NCBI GenBank assembly: GCA_945860375.1
Contig: CAMAQR010000005.1
Location: forward strand, 62,001-126,000
Length of the DNA: 64,000 nucleotides
Direction of reading: 5' to 3'
Origin: Pseudorhodobacter antarcticus
Lineage (GTDB): Bacteria; Pseudomonadota; Alphaproteobacteria; Rhodobacterales; Rhodobacteraceae
The notes below the pieces were generated by a model that was given only the letters and a program-made list of their open reading frames with translations, did no database searches and had not been told where the DNA came from. A program made the position numbers and the translations under genes. The number at the start of each line of letters is the position of its first letter. The first letter of the stretch is position 1. This document shows positions 49,392 through 58,521 of the stretch, piece after piece.

Positions 49392-50207
49392 CTATTCTTC
49401 CAGCGCCCCTGCCGGATCAACACCGATTTCGGCACACATCCGGGCGGCATAGGAATTGGGCATCGGGGGGTTCTTGCGCCACCAAGGCTTGGTGCCATTG
49501 GTGTAGAGATGCACCGACAGCGTGTTGTCGGTGAAATGCCCCTCAACCCGGCCATAGGGATCGTAGAACACGTCATTCAACTGAAACGGCACCGGATAGA
49601 GGTAATCCGAGGTTAGCGCCTTTTCAAAGTCGCCGGTCTGCTGGGCAAAATAGGTAAAGGCCTGCGGACCAAAGGCCGTGCGCTCGGCATTGTAGATGCG
49701 GACGGCTTGCGGCAGGCTGCTGTCTTGCTTTTCAATGCGTTTGCGTTGCTGCTTGTTGAACCAGGCGGGGGCGTCGGGCAGGTTGTCGTAATAGTCCAGC
49801 AATTGACGGATCAACTCACCCTTTTGCGGAATATAGACCACACCGCAATTCAACGCGCCCCTAAACCCATGCCCTGCGTAGATATTCTGCATCTCATCCG
49901 GGAAGGGTTTGTGACAGAACGCATCGCAATCAATCCAGACCGCGTCGGTTTTCTCGATCATCTTGTAGCGAAAAACGTTGGACAGAAAGCTTTCCGAAGT
50001 CTGCCGGACGATGTCCATGTCAATCGCCATGATGTCCGTGGCGGGCTTGACGATGATGCCCTCGGGCACATTCGTCACCGTATCCGTGCAGTAAAGCGTG
50101 GTCGGATGGCCGTGTTTGACATGGCTGAGAAGGCACAACTGGTTGAGATAATGCAGCCTTTCGCCAATCCAAAGCGAGGCGACGGGTCTGCGAATTGGAG
50201 TGGACAT
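49392..50207 (-). CDS. DXD glycosyltransferase, surface glycan
   Basis: The 271-residue protein starts 'PVASLWIGERLHYLNQLCLLS', typical of the Gly/sugar-binding DXD families related to capsule and alpha-1,4-glycosyltransferases, and has 'TDAVWIDCDAFCHKPF' as the DXD metal site. The C-terminal part lacks a second domain. Donor and acceptor are unknown. It is coded between the GT2-methyltransferase fusion and GT90 genes on the same strand. Confidence 0.82.
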   Translation of the reverse strand: MSTPIRRPVASLWIGERLHYLNQLCLLSHVKHGHPTTLYCTDTVTNVPEGIIVKPATDIMAIDMDIVRQTSESFLSNVFRYKMIEKTDAVWIDCDAFCHKPFPDEMQNIYAGHGFRGALNCGVVYIPQKGELIRQLLDYYDNLPDAPAWFNKQQRKRIEKQDSSLPQAVRIYNAERTAFGPQAFTYFAQQTGDFEKALTSDYLYPVPFQLNDVFYDPYGRVEGHFTDNTLSVHLYTNGTKPWWRKNPPMPNSYAARMCAEIGVDPAGALEE

Positions 50208-50273
50208 GGGGTACTGCCTCTGTTTCGGTGTTTCAAATGATGCCGTATTGAAATGGGGTTACCCAGCAAAGCG

Positions 50274-52196
50274 CTAGCTGGGGTCGTCGGACGGATCCGG
50301 GTCGCCAAGCCGGAAGCCACGGGCGATGTTCGGGTCAAAACCATAGTCTGACACATACCCCAAAGCGGCCAAAAGTGCCGCGATATCGTCAATCTGCGGG
50401 TGCCATTGCTCTAACAGCCGGCCATAGAGAAAAATCTGGCTGGGGGCCGGGGCGGGCAGAGATTGCAGCATCTTGCTCAGAACACCGGGGGACAATCGCG
50501 GATCAGTCAAAAGCAGGGCATCGGGCTTTTCTGCCGCAATCAATGCCAGAATCCCCTGCGCCGGATCATCGCCAAGCGGTTGATCCAGCAAGCGAAACCT
50601 GTCAGTGAACGCCCGCTCACTTATGGCGCAGACGGTCAACAGCATGTGTCGCAGGCCCGCATTGTCCTCTTGCATGACAACGGTCAGATCGGCGCGGGTA
50701 TTGGCGCAATGGGCGGCCAGAAAGCCCACCGCAGCACCGATTTCCAGCACCTTCGCGCCCTGCGCCAACACCTGCGGCATCCGTCGCGCCAGCCCACGCT
50801 CAAACTTGCCAGATTGGATCAAGGGCAGCACATGCGCGGCAAAAACGCGGGAGTCTGCAGGGATCTTGACGGTGTGATTTGCAAACCAATCCGAAGCAAT
50901 ATCTTGCGACAGGTCAATCTCGCCAAGGGTATAAGACCCCATCGGCACCGATTCCACCGGGTGTTTCGGGAGGGAAGCCCGCTCTTCCCTGGCCTTGGCA
51001 CCGCGCTTCTTTTCCACGTCAGACATCAGTGCGGCGATCTTTTCCTTGTCGCGCGCCTGCGGCGGTTTCGCGACGATCTGCGTGATCGGAACCGCCGAAG
51101 CCAGTGCCAGATCGGCCACCAACTGCTGATACGCCTCGGTCTGCCGCAATTCTGCCAGCCGCCCTTCGGCCCGCGCCAAAGCGGCTGTATGCAGGCGGCT
51201 CAGGACAGGGTCCTTCAGCAGCTGCGCGATGATCCGACCCCGGCTTTCGGTGTAGCGTAACATCGTGTCATCGCGCACTTCGTTGCGGTCCTGCAGGCTC
51301 CAATAGTCGGAATTGTACTTATCCGCCTTGTTGTTCACATTGCCCCGCATCTTGCGGATGGCATAGCTGTCGACCGATTTCACAGCATAATGATTCAGCT
51401 GCACCCAGTCATATCCAACCGTCCGCGTGATCGACCGCCAGCCGCGGAACTTGAAATAATCCTCCATCTCGCTGCCCGACCCGTTCAGCCATTTGATCTT
51501 GTCGGGAAACTCCGTTTCGATGTGCCGATTCTTCATCTTCGGCCGGTGAATGCCCAGTTTCCAATAATCAACATCAAAGGTGAAAAGCGTTTTGACGCCC
51601 CAGCCCTTGTTCCAAGTCTGGGGTGCGGCCCATAGATATTGTTCCGTGACCGGCGCGCGTGACCAATCCACCACACCGCCTGACCCGAAGATCCGCCAAG
51701 TCACCACGATGCCATTGGCCCCCTTGTCGACAGCCGCGCCGATCAGATCATCCAGCGTGCCGTCTCCGTATTTGATCGACAGGAACTCGTCCGCGTCAAA
51801 CACCAAAACCCAGTCCGACTGCTGCACCACCGGTTCCGCCTGTGCATGGTTCAGGGCCGATGGTTGGGGCCGGATGCCTTCGGGAATCACGTTGCGGCGG
51901 TGGTGGCAAAGGCCCAGTTCCTCCAGCCGGATCAACATGTCATCGGTGCCATCCGAACAATCGTTCGTATAGACAACCAGGTCGGTAAACCCAATTGCCA
52001 GATGATGCGCGACCCATTCAATCACATAGGGCCCTTCGTCCTTCATCATCGAGACAGCGGTGACTTGGCCATGCGGACTGACGTGGCGCTTCAAAGGGAA
52101 ATCAACAGCCCCCCAAGGCTCGGCCGCACCCTTGGGACGACCATCTGCTTGGGTTTCGCTGGTTTTCATCTGCTTCGCACTCACACCGCTGCCCAC
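50274..52196 (-). CDS. GT2 glycosyltransferase fused to a degenerate methyltransferase-like domain
   Basis: The 640-residue protein starts with a family 2 glycosyltransferase (about 42-330): 'VSMMKDEGPYVIEWVAHHLA', D134-A-D136 in 'WVLVFDADEFLSI', and 'WVQLNHYAVKS'. A helical, charged linker (about 335-410) leads to a C-terminal region (about 430-640) with 'KVLEIGAAVGFLAAHC' at residues 482-497, resembling FkbM-type SAM motif I. The usual FkbM 'DIEG' acid is replaced by 'LLLTDPRLSP', so the domain may be inactive or bind differently. The start is a GTG at 52196; the ATG at 52169 (MKTSETQ) is an alternative. Confidence 0.82.
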   Translation of the reverse strand: MGSGVSAKQMKTSETQADGRPKGAAEPWGAVDFPLKRHVSPHGQVTAVSMMKDEGPYVIEWVAHHLAIGFTDLVVYTNDCSDGTDDMLIRLEELGLCHHRRNVIPEGIRPQPSALNHAQAEPVVQQSDWVLVFDADEFLSIKYGDGTLDDLIGAAVDKGANGIVVTWRIFGSGGVVDWSRAPVTEQYLWAAPQTWNKGWGVKTLFTFDVDYWKLGIHRPKMKNRHIETEFPDKIKWLNGSGSEMEDYFKFRGWRSITRTVGYDWVQLNHYAVKSVDSYAIRKMRGNVNNKADKYNSDYWSLQDRNEVRDDTMLRYTESRGRIIAQLLKDPVLSRLHTAALARAEGRLAELRQTEAYQQLVADLALASAVPITQIVAKPPQARDKEKIAALMSDVEKKRGAKAREERASLPKHPVESVPMGSYTLGEIDLSQDIASDWFANHTVKIPADSRVFAAHVLPLIQSGKFERGLARRMPQVLAQGAKVLEIGAAVGFLAAHCANTRADLTVVMQEDNAGLRHMLLTVCAISERAFTDRFRLLDQPLGDDPAQGILALIAAEKPDALLLTDPRLSPGVLSKMLQSLPAPAPSQIFLYGRLLEQWHPQIDDIAALLAALGYVSDYGFDPNIARGFRLGDPDPSDDPS

Positions 52197-52477
52197 TTGC
52201 CTGCCTCATTCCATCGTGAACCGGTTTGCGTCCGGTTTCTGGTCTGGTGGTCTTGTGGTGCATCATAGGACAAGCGCCTGCGTTGCAGCAAGAGTCCGGC
52301 CAACCCTCGGGAAACGGGCGAAAAATATGTGGCAGGAAGGCCAATAGTTTCCAATTTGACACCAGTTGCGGCCTGAAAACCTTTCGACTTGCGGGTCAAA
52401 GGGTGACAGCGGTCGTATTGGCGGGCATAGTTCGGAAAAAGGTGTCCGCATGGGCGCAGCAGCAGTACAGGAAGGCT

Positions 52478-53377
52478 ATGGCTCAGAAACTGACCGTTTT
52501 TTTCATCGTCGAGCCGCCGGAATACGAGGTGATGGCTTGCTTTCTGGCCGCCTCGCTGCGCGAACAGTTTGGCGATACCGTTGCTCTGGTGGGCTACTGC
52601 CCAGACATCAAACTGGACCAGATTTCCCCTGATGTAAAAGAAATCCTGCGTCGCCTGAATTGCGATCTGCGCAGCTTTCAGGTGGCAGGACGCTTTGATC
52701 CCCCCTACCCGCACGGCAACAAGATTTTGGCCACCTTGGAGCCGCGAGATACTGAATTCTCTGCATTTTTTGACAGCGACATCCTGTGCCTGCGTCCCAA
52801 CTCCGTTGAAAATCTGGTGATGGACGGCCATGTTTCCCTCACGCCGGCAGCATCGATGGTCTGGGGGAAAACGTCGGATTGGGACCAGATCTACAAGGCC
52901 TGCGGCATGGACGTCCCGGCAGATCGCATTCGGCTGATGCGCCAGAAGGGCGCACGCGGCCGAATTCCGTATTTCAGCTCTGGATTGTTCACATTCCCAG
53001 AACAATTCCGCACCCCTGAAGGAAAGAGCTTTCCACAGATCTGGATGGATGTCGCGCAAACGCTGGATGCGCATCCCGATGTTCCGGGCAAACGGCCATA
53101 TCTGGATCAGATCAGTCTGCCTCTGGCCATTCAGAGGGCCGGGTTGGGCTGGAATATTCTGCCAGAGGAGCAACACTACATCCTTGGCGGCAAACTGCGG
53201 GGAGATGCGCTGCCTGCCGATCGGGAGATTTTCACGATCCACTACCGCATCATGCGCGTATTGAAGGAAATCGGGCTGACCCAAACTGCGCGTAAGATGT
53301 TGAAAAAGCATGCTGGTGTGAAACGGATTGATCAGGCGACGCGACCTTTGACGCCAGAGGATGAGGTCGACGACTGA
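52478..53377 (+). CDS. DXD glycosyltransferase-like protein, divergent from the glycan cluster
   Basis: The 299-residue protein begins MAQKLTVFFIVEPPEYE and has a DXD site in 'FSAFFDSDILCLRP'. The layout resembles glycosyltransferase family 8/24-like or nucleotide-diphospho-sugar transferases, but no specific family is certain. AGGAAGG lies immediately before the ATG at 52478, which decides the start; the longer frame upstream has no conserved sequence. It is divergent from the 640-residue fusion gene, and the 281-base gap 52197-52477 probably holds both promoters. Confidence 0.8.
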   Translation: MAQKLTVFFIVEPPEYEVMACFLAASLREQFGDTVALVGYCPDIKLDQISPDVKEILRRLNCDLRSFQVAGRFDPPYPHGNKILATLEPRDTEFSAFFDSDILCLRPNSVENLVMDGHVSLTPAASMVWGKTSDWDQIYKACGMDVPADRIRLMRQKGARGRIPYFSSGLFTFPEQFRTPEGKSFPQIWMDVAQTLDAHPDVPGKRPYLDQISLPLAIQRAGLGWNILPEEQHYILGGKLRGDALPADREIFTIHYRIMRVLKEIGLTQTARKMLKKHAGVKRIDQATRPLTPEDEVDD

Positions 53378-53437
53378 TTTCAGAACCTTCGCTCATAAAT
53401 TTCTTTCATTTCAAGAATAACCGTTCATATTAAGGTC

Positions 53438-53965
53438 ATGGCACGCACAAAAACCATTCCCGACTCTGAAATTCTGGCTCTGGTCCTGCGAAAGCTGCTG
53501 ACCGAAGGGGACAAGGCCATTTCCTTTGGTTTGATCTCCTCTGCCTGCGGTCTTGCCGCGCCGACTTTGGTTCAACGTTATGGGTCACGGGATGCCATGA
53601 TTGCCTCGGCAATTGCAGCCAGTTGGACGGACTTGGAAACCTTGACTGCGGCGGTGGAGTTGGAGGCCTTGGTGTCAGCCAAAGGCGCGCAGGGCTTCTT
53701 GAAAGACATCGGCGCGCAGGTGGATATTCCTGCGCTTTTGACCGCAAGTCAGCGCGACAAAGCGCTGATGGAACGCGCGGCTTTGTGGCGGAAATCGGTT
53801 GAAGCGGCGCTGGCAGTGCGATTGGTCGGCGGGGTCAAAGGCCGGGACGCAGGCGCCATGATGTTCGCGGCGTGGCAGGGCCGGCTGATGTGGGACAGTG
53901 CTGGCGGCAAGACGTTCCGCCTGGGTGAAGCGTTGCGCCGCGCCGCAGATCAACGCGCGATATAG
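53438..53965 (+). CDS. TetR-like transcriptional regulator
   Basis: The 175-residue protein has an N-terminal helix-turn-helix of TetR type (about residues 8-55: 'ILALVLRKLLTEGDKAISFG', 'ACGLAAPTLVQRYGSRDAMI') and a helical C-terminal ligand-like domain without a recognised family. Its targets are unknown; the divergent or neighbouring glycan genes are possible. The 3' end overlaps the convergent GlsB-like gene by 16 bases. Confidence 0.8.
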   Translation: MARTKTIPDSEILALVLRKLLTEGDKAISFGLISSACGLAAPTLVQRYGSRDAMIASAIAASWTDLETLTAAVELEALVSAKGAQGFLKDIGAQVDIPALLTASQRDKALMERAALWRKSVEAALAVRLVGGVKGRDAGAMMFAAWQGRLMWDSAGGKTFRLGEALRRAADQRAI

Positions 53966-54186
53966 ACTTTATACAGCCAAATCAGTGTGATAGCGCCAAA
54001 CACTGCGCCCACAAATCCAGCCATCCAACCGACCATCATCAACAATGTCCGCAACAAAAATCCCCCGATCAATGCGCCACCAATGCCGATTGCCATGGTG
54101 GTGAGCACGTCGGTGTTCAGTTTCATCACGCGTGTCGCAATGAAACCGGCCGCGATTCCAATGATGATCAAGGCAACGACGGACAT
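53950..54186 (-). CDS. GlsB/YeaQ/YmgE family stress-response membrane protein
   Basis: The 78-residue protein has three hydrophobic, glycine-rich helices ('ALIIIGIAAGFIATRVM', 'MAIGIGGALIGGFLL', 'GFVGAVFGAITLIWLYK'), the transglycosylase-associated (GlsB) pattern. The name reflects location near a lytic enzyme in some genomes; a true enzymatic role is unproven. Expression is often stress-induced in relatives. Confidence 0.9.
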   Translation of the reverse strand: MSVVALIIIGIAAGFIATRVMKLNTDVLTTMAIGIGGALIGGFLLRTLLMMVGWMAGFVGAVFGAITLIWLYKVYIAR

Positions 54187-54247
54187 GGCAAATCTCCGAT
54201 TTCTGCAAAGAATATGGGGGCCACCCGCACAGATTAAAGTGGGTCGC

Positions 54248-55138
54248 TCAACCTAATATTTCCGGCAAAGTCAGTCCGTTCAGCAAATCCGAAACAGCAA
54301 CTGGGCGTTTGCCTTCGCGTTGTGCCTGAAGGATTTCCACCGCGCCGCTGCCGCAGGCAATCGTCAAACCTTGCAACACTTGACCCGGCTCGCCCTGCCC
54401 AGCCGCCAAACGCGAGCGCAGAAACTTCACGCGCTCTCCGCCAATAACGCACCACGCGCCGGGAAAGGGCGACAGGCCGCGGATCAGGCGATCCACCGTT
54501 TCGGCGGGCTGCGTCCAGTCGATCCGCGACTCGGCCTTGTCGATTTTCGTGGCGTAAGTGACGCCCTCGGCAATTTGCGGTTGGGCGGCGTAAGTACCTG
54601 ACAAAGCATTGCAAATCAGGCGCGAGCCCATGGCTGACAAACGGTCGTGAAGGTCGGCGGTGGTGTCTTCTGCACCAATCGGCGTGGCCTCGCGCAGCAA
54701 AACCGGGCCGGTGTCCAGCCCCGCTTCCATCTGCATGATGCACACGCCGGATTGCGCATCACCCGCCATGATTGCGCGGTGAATGGGTGCTGCGCCGCGC
54801 CAACGGGGCAACAGGCTGGCGTGGATGTTCAGGCAACCCAGACGCGGCGCGTCCAGCACGGCTTGGGGCAATATCAACCCATAGGCGACCACCACCGCCA
54901 CATCCGCAGCCAGCGCAGCAAAGTCATGCTGCACCTCTTCGCTGCGCAGCGAAACCGGGTGCCGCACCTGCAAACCAAGCGCCAAGGCGCGGGCGTGCAC
55001 GCGGCTTGGACGGTCGGCTTTTCCCCGACCTGCGGGGCGGGGCGGTTGGGTGTAAACGGCAAGGATTTCATGCTGTTGCGCCAAGGCATTCAGCACTGGA
55101 ACCGAGAAATCCGGCGTGCCCATGAAAATGATTTTCAT
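54248..55138 (-). CDS. fmt: Methionyl-tRNA formyltransferase
   Basis: The 296-residue enzyme formylates initiator Met-tRNA. '[17 protein letters not shown]', '[20 protein letters not shown]' in part, 'DTGPVL' and the C-terminal '[20 protein letters not shown]' in part are family blocks. It is the last gene of a def-def-like-fmt series and overlaps the deformylase-like gene by four bases. Confidence 0.97.
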   Translation of the reverse strand: MKIIFMGTPDFSVPVLNALAQQHEILAVYTQPPRPAGRGKADRPSRVHARALALGLQVRHPVSLRSEEVQHDFAALAADVAVVVAYGLILPQAVLDAPRLGCLNIHASLLPRWRGAAPIHRAIMAGDAQSGVCIMQMEAGLDTGPVLLREATPIGAEDTTADLHDRLSAMGSRLICNALSGTYAAQPQIAEGVTYATKIDKAESRIDWTQPAETVDRLIRGLSPFPGAWCVIGGERVKFLRSRLAAGQGEPGQVLQGLTIACGSGAVEILQAQREGKRPVAVSDLLNGLTLPEILG

Positions 55139-55638
55139 ACGCGATTCGCCCGTTTTTCAGCCCGCGTGAGCAGCATTTTTCGCTTGAGCGCCGACAGCCT
55201 GTCAAAGTACATTCTGCCGGCCAGATGGTCGATCTGATGCTGCACCGAGGTCGCCCAGAGGTTGACGAAATCGCGGTCCTCCATGGCCCCTTCGGCGTTC
55301 ATGTAGCGCACCGTCACTGCGCGCGGACGGCGGATCACGGCCGATACGCCCGGCAGGTTGGGCGAGGCCTCTTCATGCTCGCGCAGCTGGCCTGATGCAT
55401 GCAAGACCATCGGATTGGCCAGCAAAATCGCCTGCCCACGCCCCTCGGAACAATCCACGACGGCCAGCCGCAACGGGATGCCGATCTGCACGGCAGCCAA
55501 ACCGTAGCCCGGCATCGCGTCCATCGTGTCCACCATATCGGCCCAAATTGCCCGAATGTCATCGGTGATGGCCACAACATCTTGTGCCGGGGCTTTCAGA
55601 CAGGGGTGCGGGTAAGGCAAACAGAGCCGTTCAGTCAT
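55135..55638 (-). CDS. Peptide deformylase-like protein lacking catalytic residues
   Basis: The 167-residue protein aligns with peptide deformylase over its full length, but two of the three key motifs are changed. Motif 1 reads '[10 protein letters not shown]' (intact), motif 2 reads 'EEASPNLPG' where active enzymes have EGCLS (metal-ligand Cys missing), and motif 3 reads HQIDH instead of HEIDH (catalytic Glu replaced by Gln). It is therefore unlikely to deformylate peptides. It is kept in frame between def and fmt, overlapping fmt by four bases, and may have a structural or regulatory role. Confidence 0.87.
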   Translation of the reverse strand: MTERLCLPYPHPCLKAPAQDVVAITDDIRAIWADMVDTMDAMPGYGLAAVQIGIPLRLAVVDCSEGRGQAILLANPMVLHASGQLREHEEASPNLPGVSAVIRRPRAVTVRYMNAEGAMEDRDFVNLWATSVQHQIDHLAGRMYFDRLSALKRKMLLTRAEKRANRV

Positions 55639-55656
55639 TGCATGCCCCGTTCACCA

Positions 55657-56169
55657 TCAACCACGCGCCAATTCGCGCTTCAGCTTTTCCATCTTGCGCG
55701 TGATCATTTGCCGCTTGAGCGGGCCAAGATAATCAATGAACAGCTTGCCGTTCAGATGATCAATTTCGTGCTGTACACAGGTCGACCAAAGGCCCTCAAA
55801 CTGCCGTTGTTGCGCGGCCCCTTGCAGATTTATCCAGCGCACCGTCACCGATGCCGGGCGCTTGACCTCGGCATATTGGTCGGGGATCGACAGACATCCC
55901 TCGTCATATGTCGACAGATCCTCCGACGCCCAGATCACCGCCGGGTTCAGCAGCACCATCGGTTCTGGCGGGCCGTCTTTGATGCAATCCATGACGATCA
56001 TCCGCACCATCGCCCCGATCTGTGGCGCGGCAAGACCGATGCCCGGCGCGTCATACATGGTGTCCAGCATGTCGGCGGCCAGTTGCAAAATCTCGGGCGT
56101 CACCTGTGCAACGGGGTCGCAAGGCTTCTTCAGTCTTGGGTCGGGATGGATCAGGATATCGCGGATCAT
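55657..56169 (-). CDS. def: Peptide deformylase
   Basis: The 170-residue metalloenzyme removes formyl groups from nascent proteins. All three motifs are intact: 'GIGLAAPQIG', 'EGCLSIPD' with the metal Cys, and 'HEIDHLNGKLF' with the catalytic Glu. It is the first gene of the def-(def-like)-fmt unit, upstream of which lies a 209-base AT-rich region shared with the divergent PatB-like gene. Confidence 0.97.
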   Translation of the reverse strand: MIRDILIHPDPRLKKPCDPVAQVTPEILQLAADMLDTMYDAPGIGLAAPQIGAMVRMIVMDCIKDGPPEPMVLLNPAVIWASEDLSTYDEGCLSIPDQYAEVKRPASVTVRWINLQGAAQQRQFEGLWSTCVQHEIDHLNGKLFIDYLGPLKRQMITRKMEKLKRELARG

Positions 56170-56378
56170 CTTTTCGATTTACGGCGCGGGGGGGATTGGT
56201 GCAAGAGGGTGTGGGGAAAACGGGCCAAATTGGCAGCAATTAGACCCTTGGGAATAATTATCCGTCTTTTCGGCTAAACTTGTTATTTTTTTCTGTTTTG
56301 GCAGTATTATGAGGTAAGATTTCCCGATTACAAGGCGCTATCTGGAACTGTGGACCTTATCAAACTGGCGGGCAGAGC

Positions 56379-57551
56379 ATGGACTTCGACACTCAAGTGA
56401 ACCGTTTTGGCACCCATTCCGTCAAATGGGATTCGATGGAGGCGTTTTATGGCGTCCCGGCCAAGGATGGCATCGCCATGTGGGTCGCGGATATGGAGTT
56501 CCGCCCCCCCCATTGTGTGCAGGTCGCGCTGGAGAAGGTTCTGGCCCACGGCGTCTACGGCTATTACGGCGACGACGCCGAATATCAGGATGCAATCCGT
56601 TGGTGGATGCAAACCCGCCATGGCTGGGCCGTTGATCGCGCCGCGATTTTCACCACGCATGGCTTGGTGAATGGCACTGCGATGTGCGTCGATGCTTTCA
56701 CCAAGCCGGGTGATGATGTGGTGCTGACGACCCCGGTTTACCATGCCTTTGCGCGGGTGATCAAAGGCGCGGGGCGCGGCGTGACGGAATGTCCGCTGGC
56801 CTTGGTCGACGGACGGTATGAGATGGATTTTGCGGCATGGGAAGCGTGTTTGACCGGCCACGAAACCATGATGATCCTGTGTTCGCCGCACAATCCCGGC
56901 GGGCGGGTGTGGACGCAGGCCGAATTGCGCGCTGTCGCAGACTTTTGCGTGCGGCACGATCTGATTCTGGTGTCGGACGAAATTCACCATGATCTGGTGA
57001 TGCCGGGGCAGAAACACACCGTCATGGCCAATGCGGCACCTGATATTGCCGACCGTTTGGTGATGATGACGGCGACGACCAAGACCTTCAACATCGCGGG
57101 CGCGCATTCGGGCAATGTGATTATCGCCGACCTGGCTTTGCGGGCCAAGTTTGCGGCGCGGATGAATGCGATGGGGATTTCGCCGAATTCGTTCGGGATG
57201 TTCATGGCGACCGCTGCTTACTCGCCGGAAGGGGCGGTTTGGGTGGATGCTCTGGTGGAGTATCTGGACGGGAACGCGCAGATATTCAACGACGGCATCA
57301 ATGCGATACCGGGCCTGCGGTCGATGAACCTTGAAGCGACCTATCTGGCTTGGGTGGATTTCGCGGGCACCGGGATGGCGCAGGCCGAGTTTATCGCACG
57401 GGTGGAAAAGCAGGCGAGGATCGCGGCGAACCACGGCACGCCATTCGGGGCGGGGGGTGAAAGCTATCTGCGGTTCAACCTTGCCTGCCCGCGCGCGCAG
57501 GTGATTGAGGCGGTCACGCGTTTGCAAGCCGCCTTTGCCGATCTGCAATAA
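56379..57551 (+). CDS. MalY/PatB-type PLP-dependent aminotransferase or C-S lyase
   Basis: The 390-residue fold-type I PLP enzyme starts 'VNRFGTHSVKWDSM' and has 'AMWVADMEFRPP', the Tyr in 'GVYGYY', 'SPHNPGGRVWT', 'LVSDEIHHDL' and the PLP lysine in 'TATTKTFNIAGAHSG', all typical of the MalY/PatB cystathionine beta-lyase group. It could cleave cystathionine or other C-S bonds. The start MDFDTQV is supported by length. Confidence 0.92.
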   Translation: MDFDTQVNRFGTHSVKWDSMEAFYGVPAKDGIAMWVADMEFRPPHCVQVALEKVLAHGVYGYYGDDAEYQDAIRWWMQTRHGWAVDRAAIFTTHGLVNGTAMCVDAFTKPGDDVVLTTPVYHAFARVIKGAGRGVTECPLALVDGRYEMDFAAWEACLTGHETMMILCSPHNPGGRVWTQAELRAVADFCVRHDLILVSDEIHHDLVMPGQKHTVMANAAPDIADRLVMMTATTKTFNIAGAHSGNVIIADLALRAKFAARMNAMGISPNSFGMFMATAAYSPEGAVWVDALVEYLDGNAQIFNDGINAIPGLRSMNLEATYLAWVDFAGTGMAQAEFIARVEKQARIAANHGTPFGAGGESYLRFNLACPRAQVIEAVTRLQAAFADLQ

Positions 57552-57601
57552 GGCAACGGACGCGGATCTTTTCCGCGCTGAGTTTTCTGGCCTTTCTCGA
57601 C

Positions 57602-58159
57602 ATGGGCGCGGCGCTGATCACGCTGCGCCCGCCCATAACGCCGATTTTACCGGCCTTGGTCGGGCAGATCGACTGAATCGTGGTTGAGAAATCCGCCCGC
57701 CGCATGACGCTGCTGCAAGCTGGGGAACAGGTGCGTATCCATGAGATTGGCTTGGGCCTTTCGCCCGCAGGCGACACTTTGCGGCAAGGCGATGGCCACA
57801 CGGTCGAAGGGGCGTACCGGATCAATCGGTTGAGCTTCGGTAGCGCCTATCACCTGTCGCTTGGCTTGGATTCCCCGCCGCCAGTCCACATCGCGGCGGC
57901 CAAAACGAGGGGTTTTGACCCCGGAGGCGATATCATGATCCACGGCCAACCCAATACCCTGCCCGATGCGGCGATCATCAAAGGGAACAGGGCCGCAGCC
58001 TGCATCGCCGTGTCAGACACCCAGATTCGTGAGATTTTTGCCGCCACGCCGCTGGGAACAGCGGCAAAGGTCAGGCCCTGGGCAGCAAGGCCACAGGGGC
58101 ATTTTCGTCGCGCCAATAGTCCAGCGGGGCCTTGTCCATCACATGGGTCGAGCGTTTGA
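57602..58159 (+). pseudogene. L,D-transpeptidase (YkuD/ErfK-like) pseudogene
   Basis: The frame from ATG 57602 reads a hydrophobic N-terminus, then hits an in-frame TGA at 57674-57676 exactly between 'GQID' and 'IVVEKSARRMTLL', where an Arg codon (CGA) is expected. Downstream, L,D-transpeptidase blocks continue: 'GDGHTVEGAYRI', 'SAYHLSLGLD', 'PGGDIMIHGQPN' and 'CIAVSD'. The active-site segment, normally DWTxGC, reads NRAAAC. The frame then runs past the expected end ('KVRP') into the 3' end of the convergent gene. Together these indicate a decayed gene. Active relatives cross-link peptidoglycan. A downstream start (ATG 57680 region) would give a truncated, probably inactive protein. Confidence 0.78.
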
Positions 58160-58433
58160 ATTCACAAATCAGATCGCCGTTTTCCGACGAAGAGGCCACG
58201 ATCAGGCATTGGAAAATGTGCCGCGCGCCGTCGTAAACATCAACCAGACCGCGCAGATTTGGCGTCAGCGTACCGTCCAAAGCAAAGCCATCGTGCCAGA
58301 ATCGCAACACCGGAAACACCGCCTCACCCACCTGCACGCGCAGCCGGGACTTGCGGGTTTGCGCCTGTTTGCGCGCTGCGTCCAAACCTTCACGCACTTC
58401 TTTCGGCAGGAATTCCAGCATCTTGGCCTCCAT
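58071..58433 (-). CDS. Conserved hypothetical protein
   Basis: The 120-residue protein starts MEAKMLEFLPKEVREGL (an alternative start is the second Met, at 58421). It is basic at the N-terminus ('RKQAQTRKSRLRVQVG') and then has a strand-rich region 'VFPVLRFWHDGFALDG', 'LVDVYDGARHIFQCLIVAS' and 'DLICEFKRSTHVMDKAPLD'. The pattern (Arg-rich start, G-D-x-x repeats) loosely recalls PilZ-like folds, but I cannot claim it. Its 3' end overlaps the tail of the transpeptidase pseudogene on the other strand. Confidence 0.75.
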   Translation of the reverse strand: MEAKMLEFLPKEVREGLDAARKQAQTRKSRLRVQVGEAVFPVLRFWHDGFALDGTLTPNLRGLVDVYDGARHIFQCLIVASSSENGDLICEFKRSTHVMDKAPLDYWRDENAPVALLPRA

Positions 58434-58521
58434 CTCTGAGGCCAGACTGTCGCAAGCGGAGGTAAAGATTATGACTGTATTTGGATTGTCACATAAAAGT
58501 TGGTTGCCAGTGGCGGATTTG

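Noticed and set aside
46701..53377. Prophage or genomic island boundaries around the glycan genes
   Set aside because: There is no integrase, transposase, tRNA or flanking direct repeat visible.
57674..57676. TGA in the transpeptidase frame as a selenocysteine codon
   Set aside because: No selenoprotein family is involved, Arg is expected at this site, and other key residues have also decayed.
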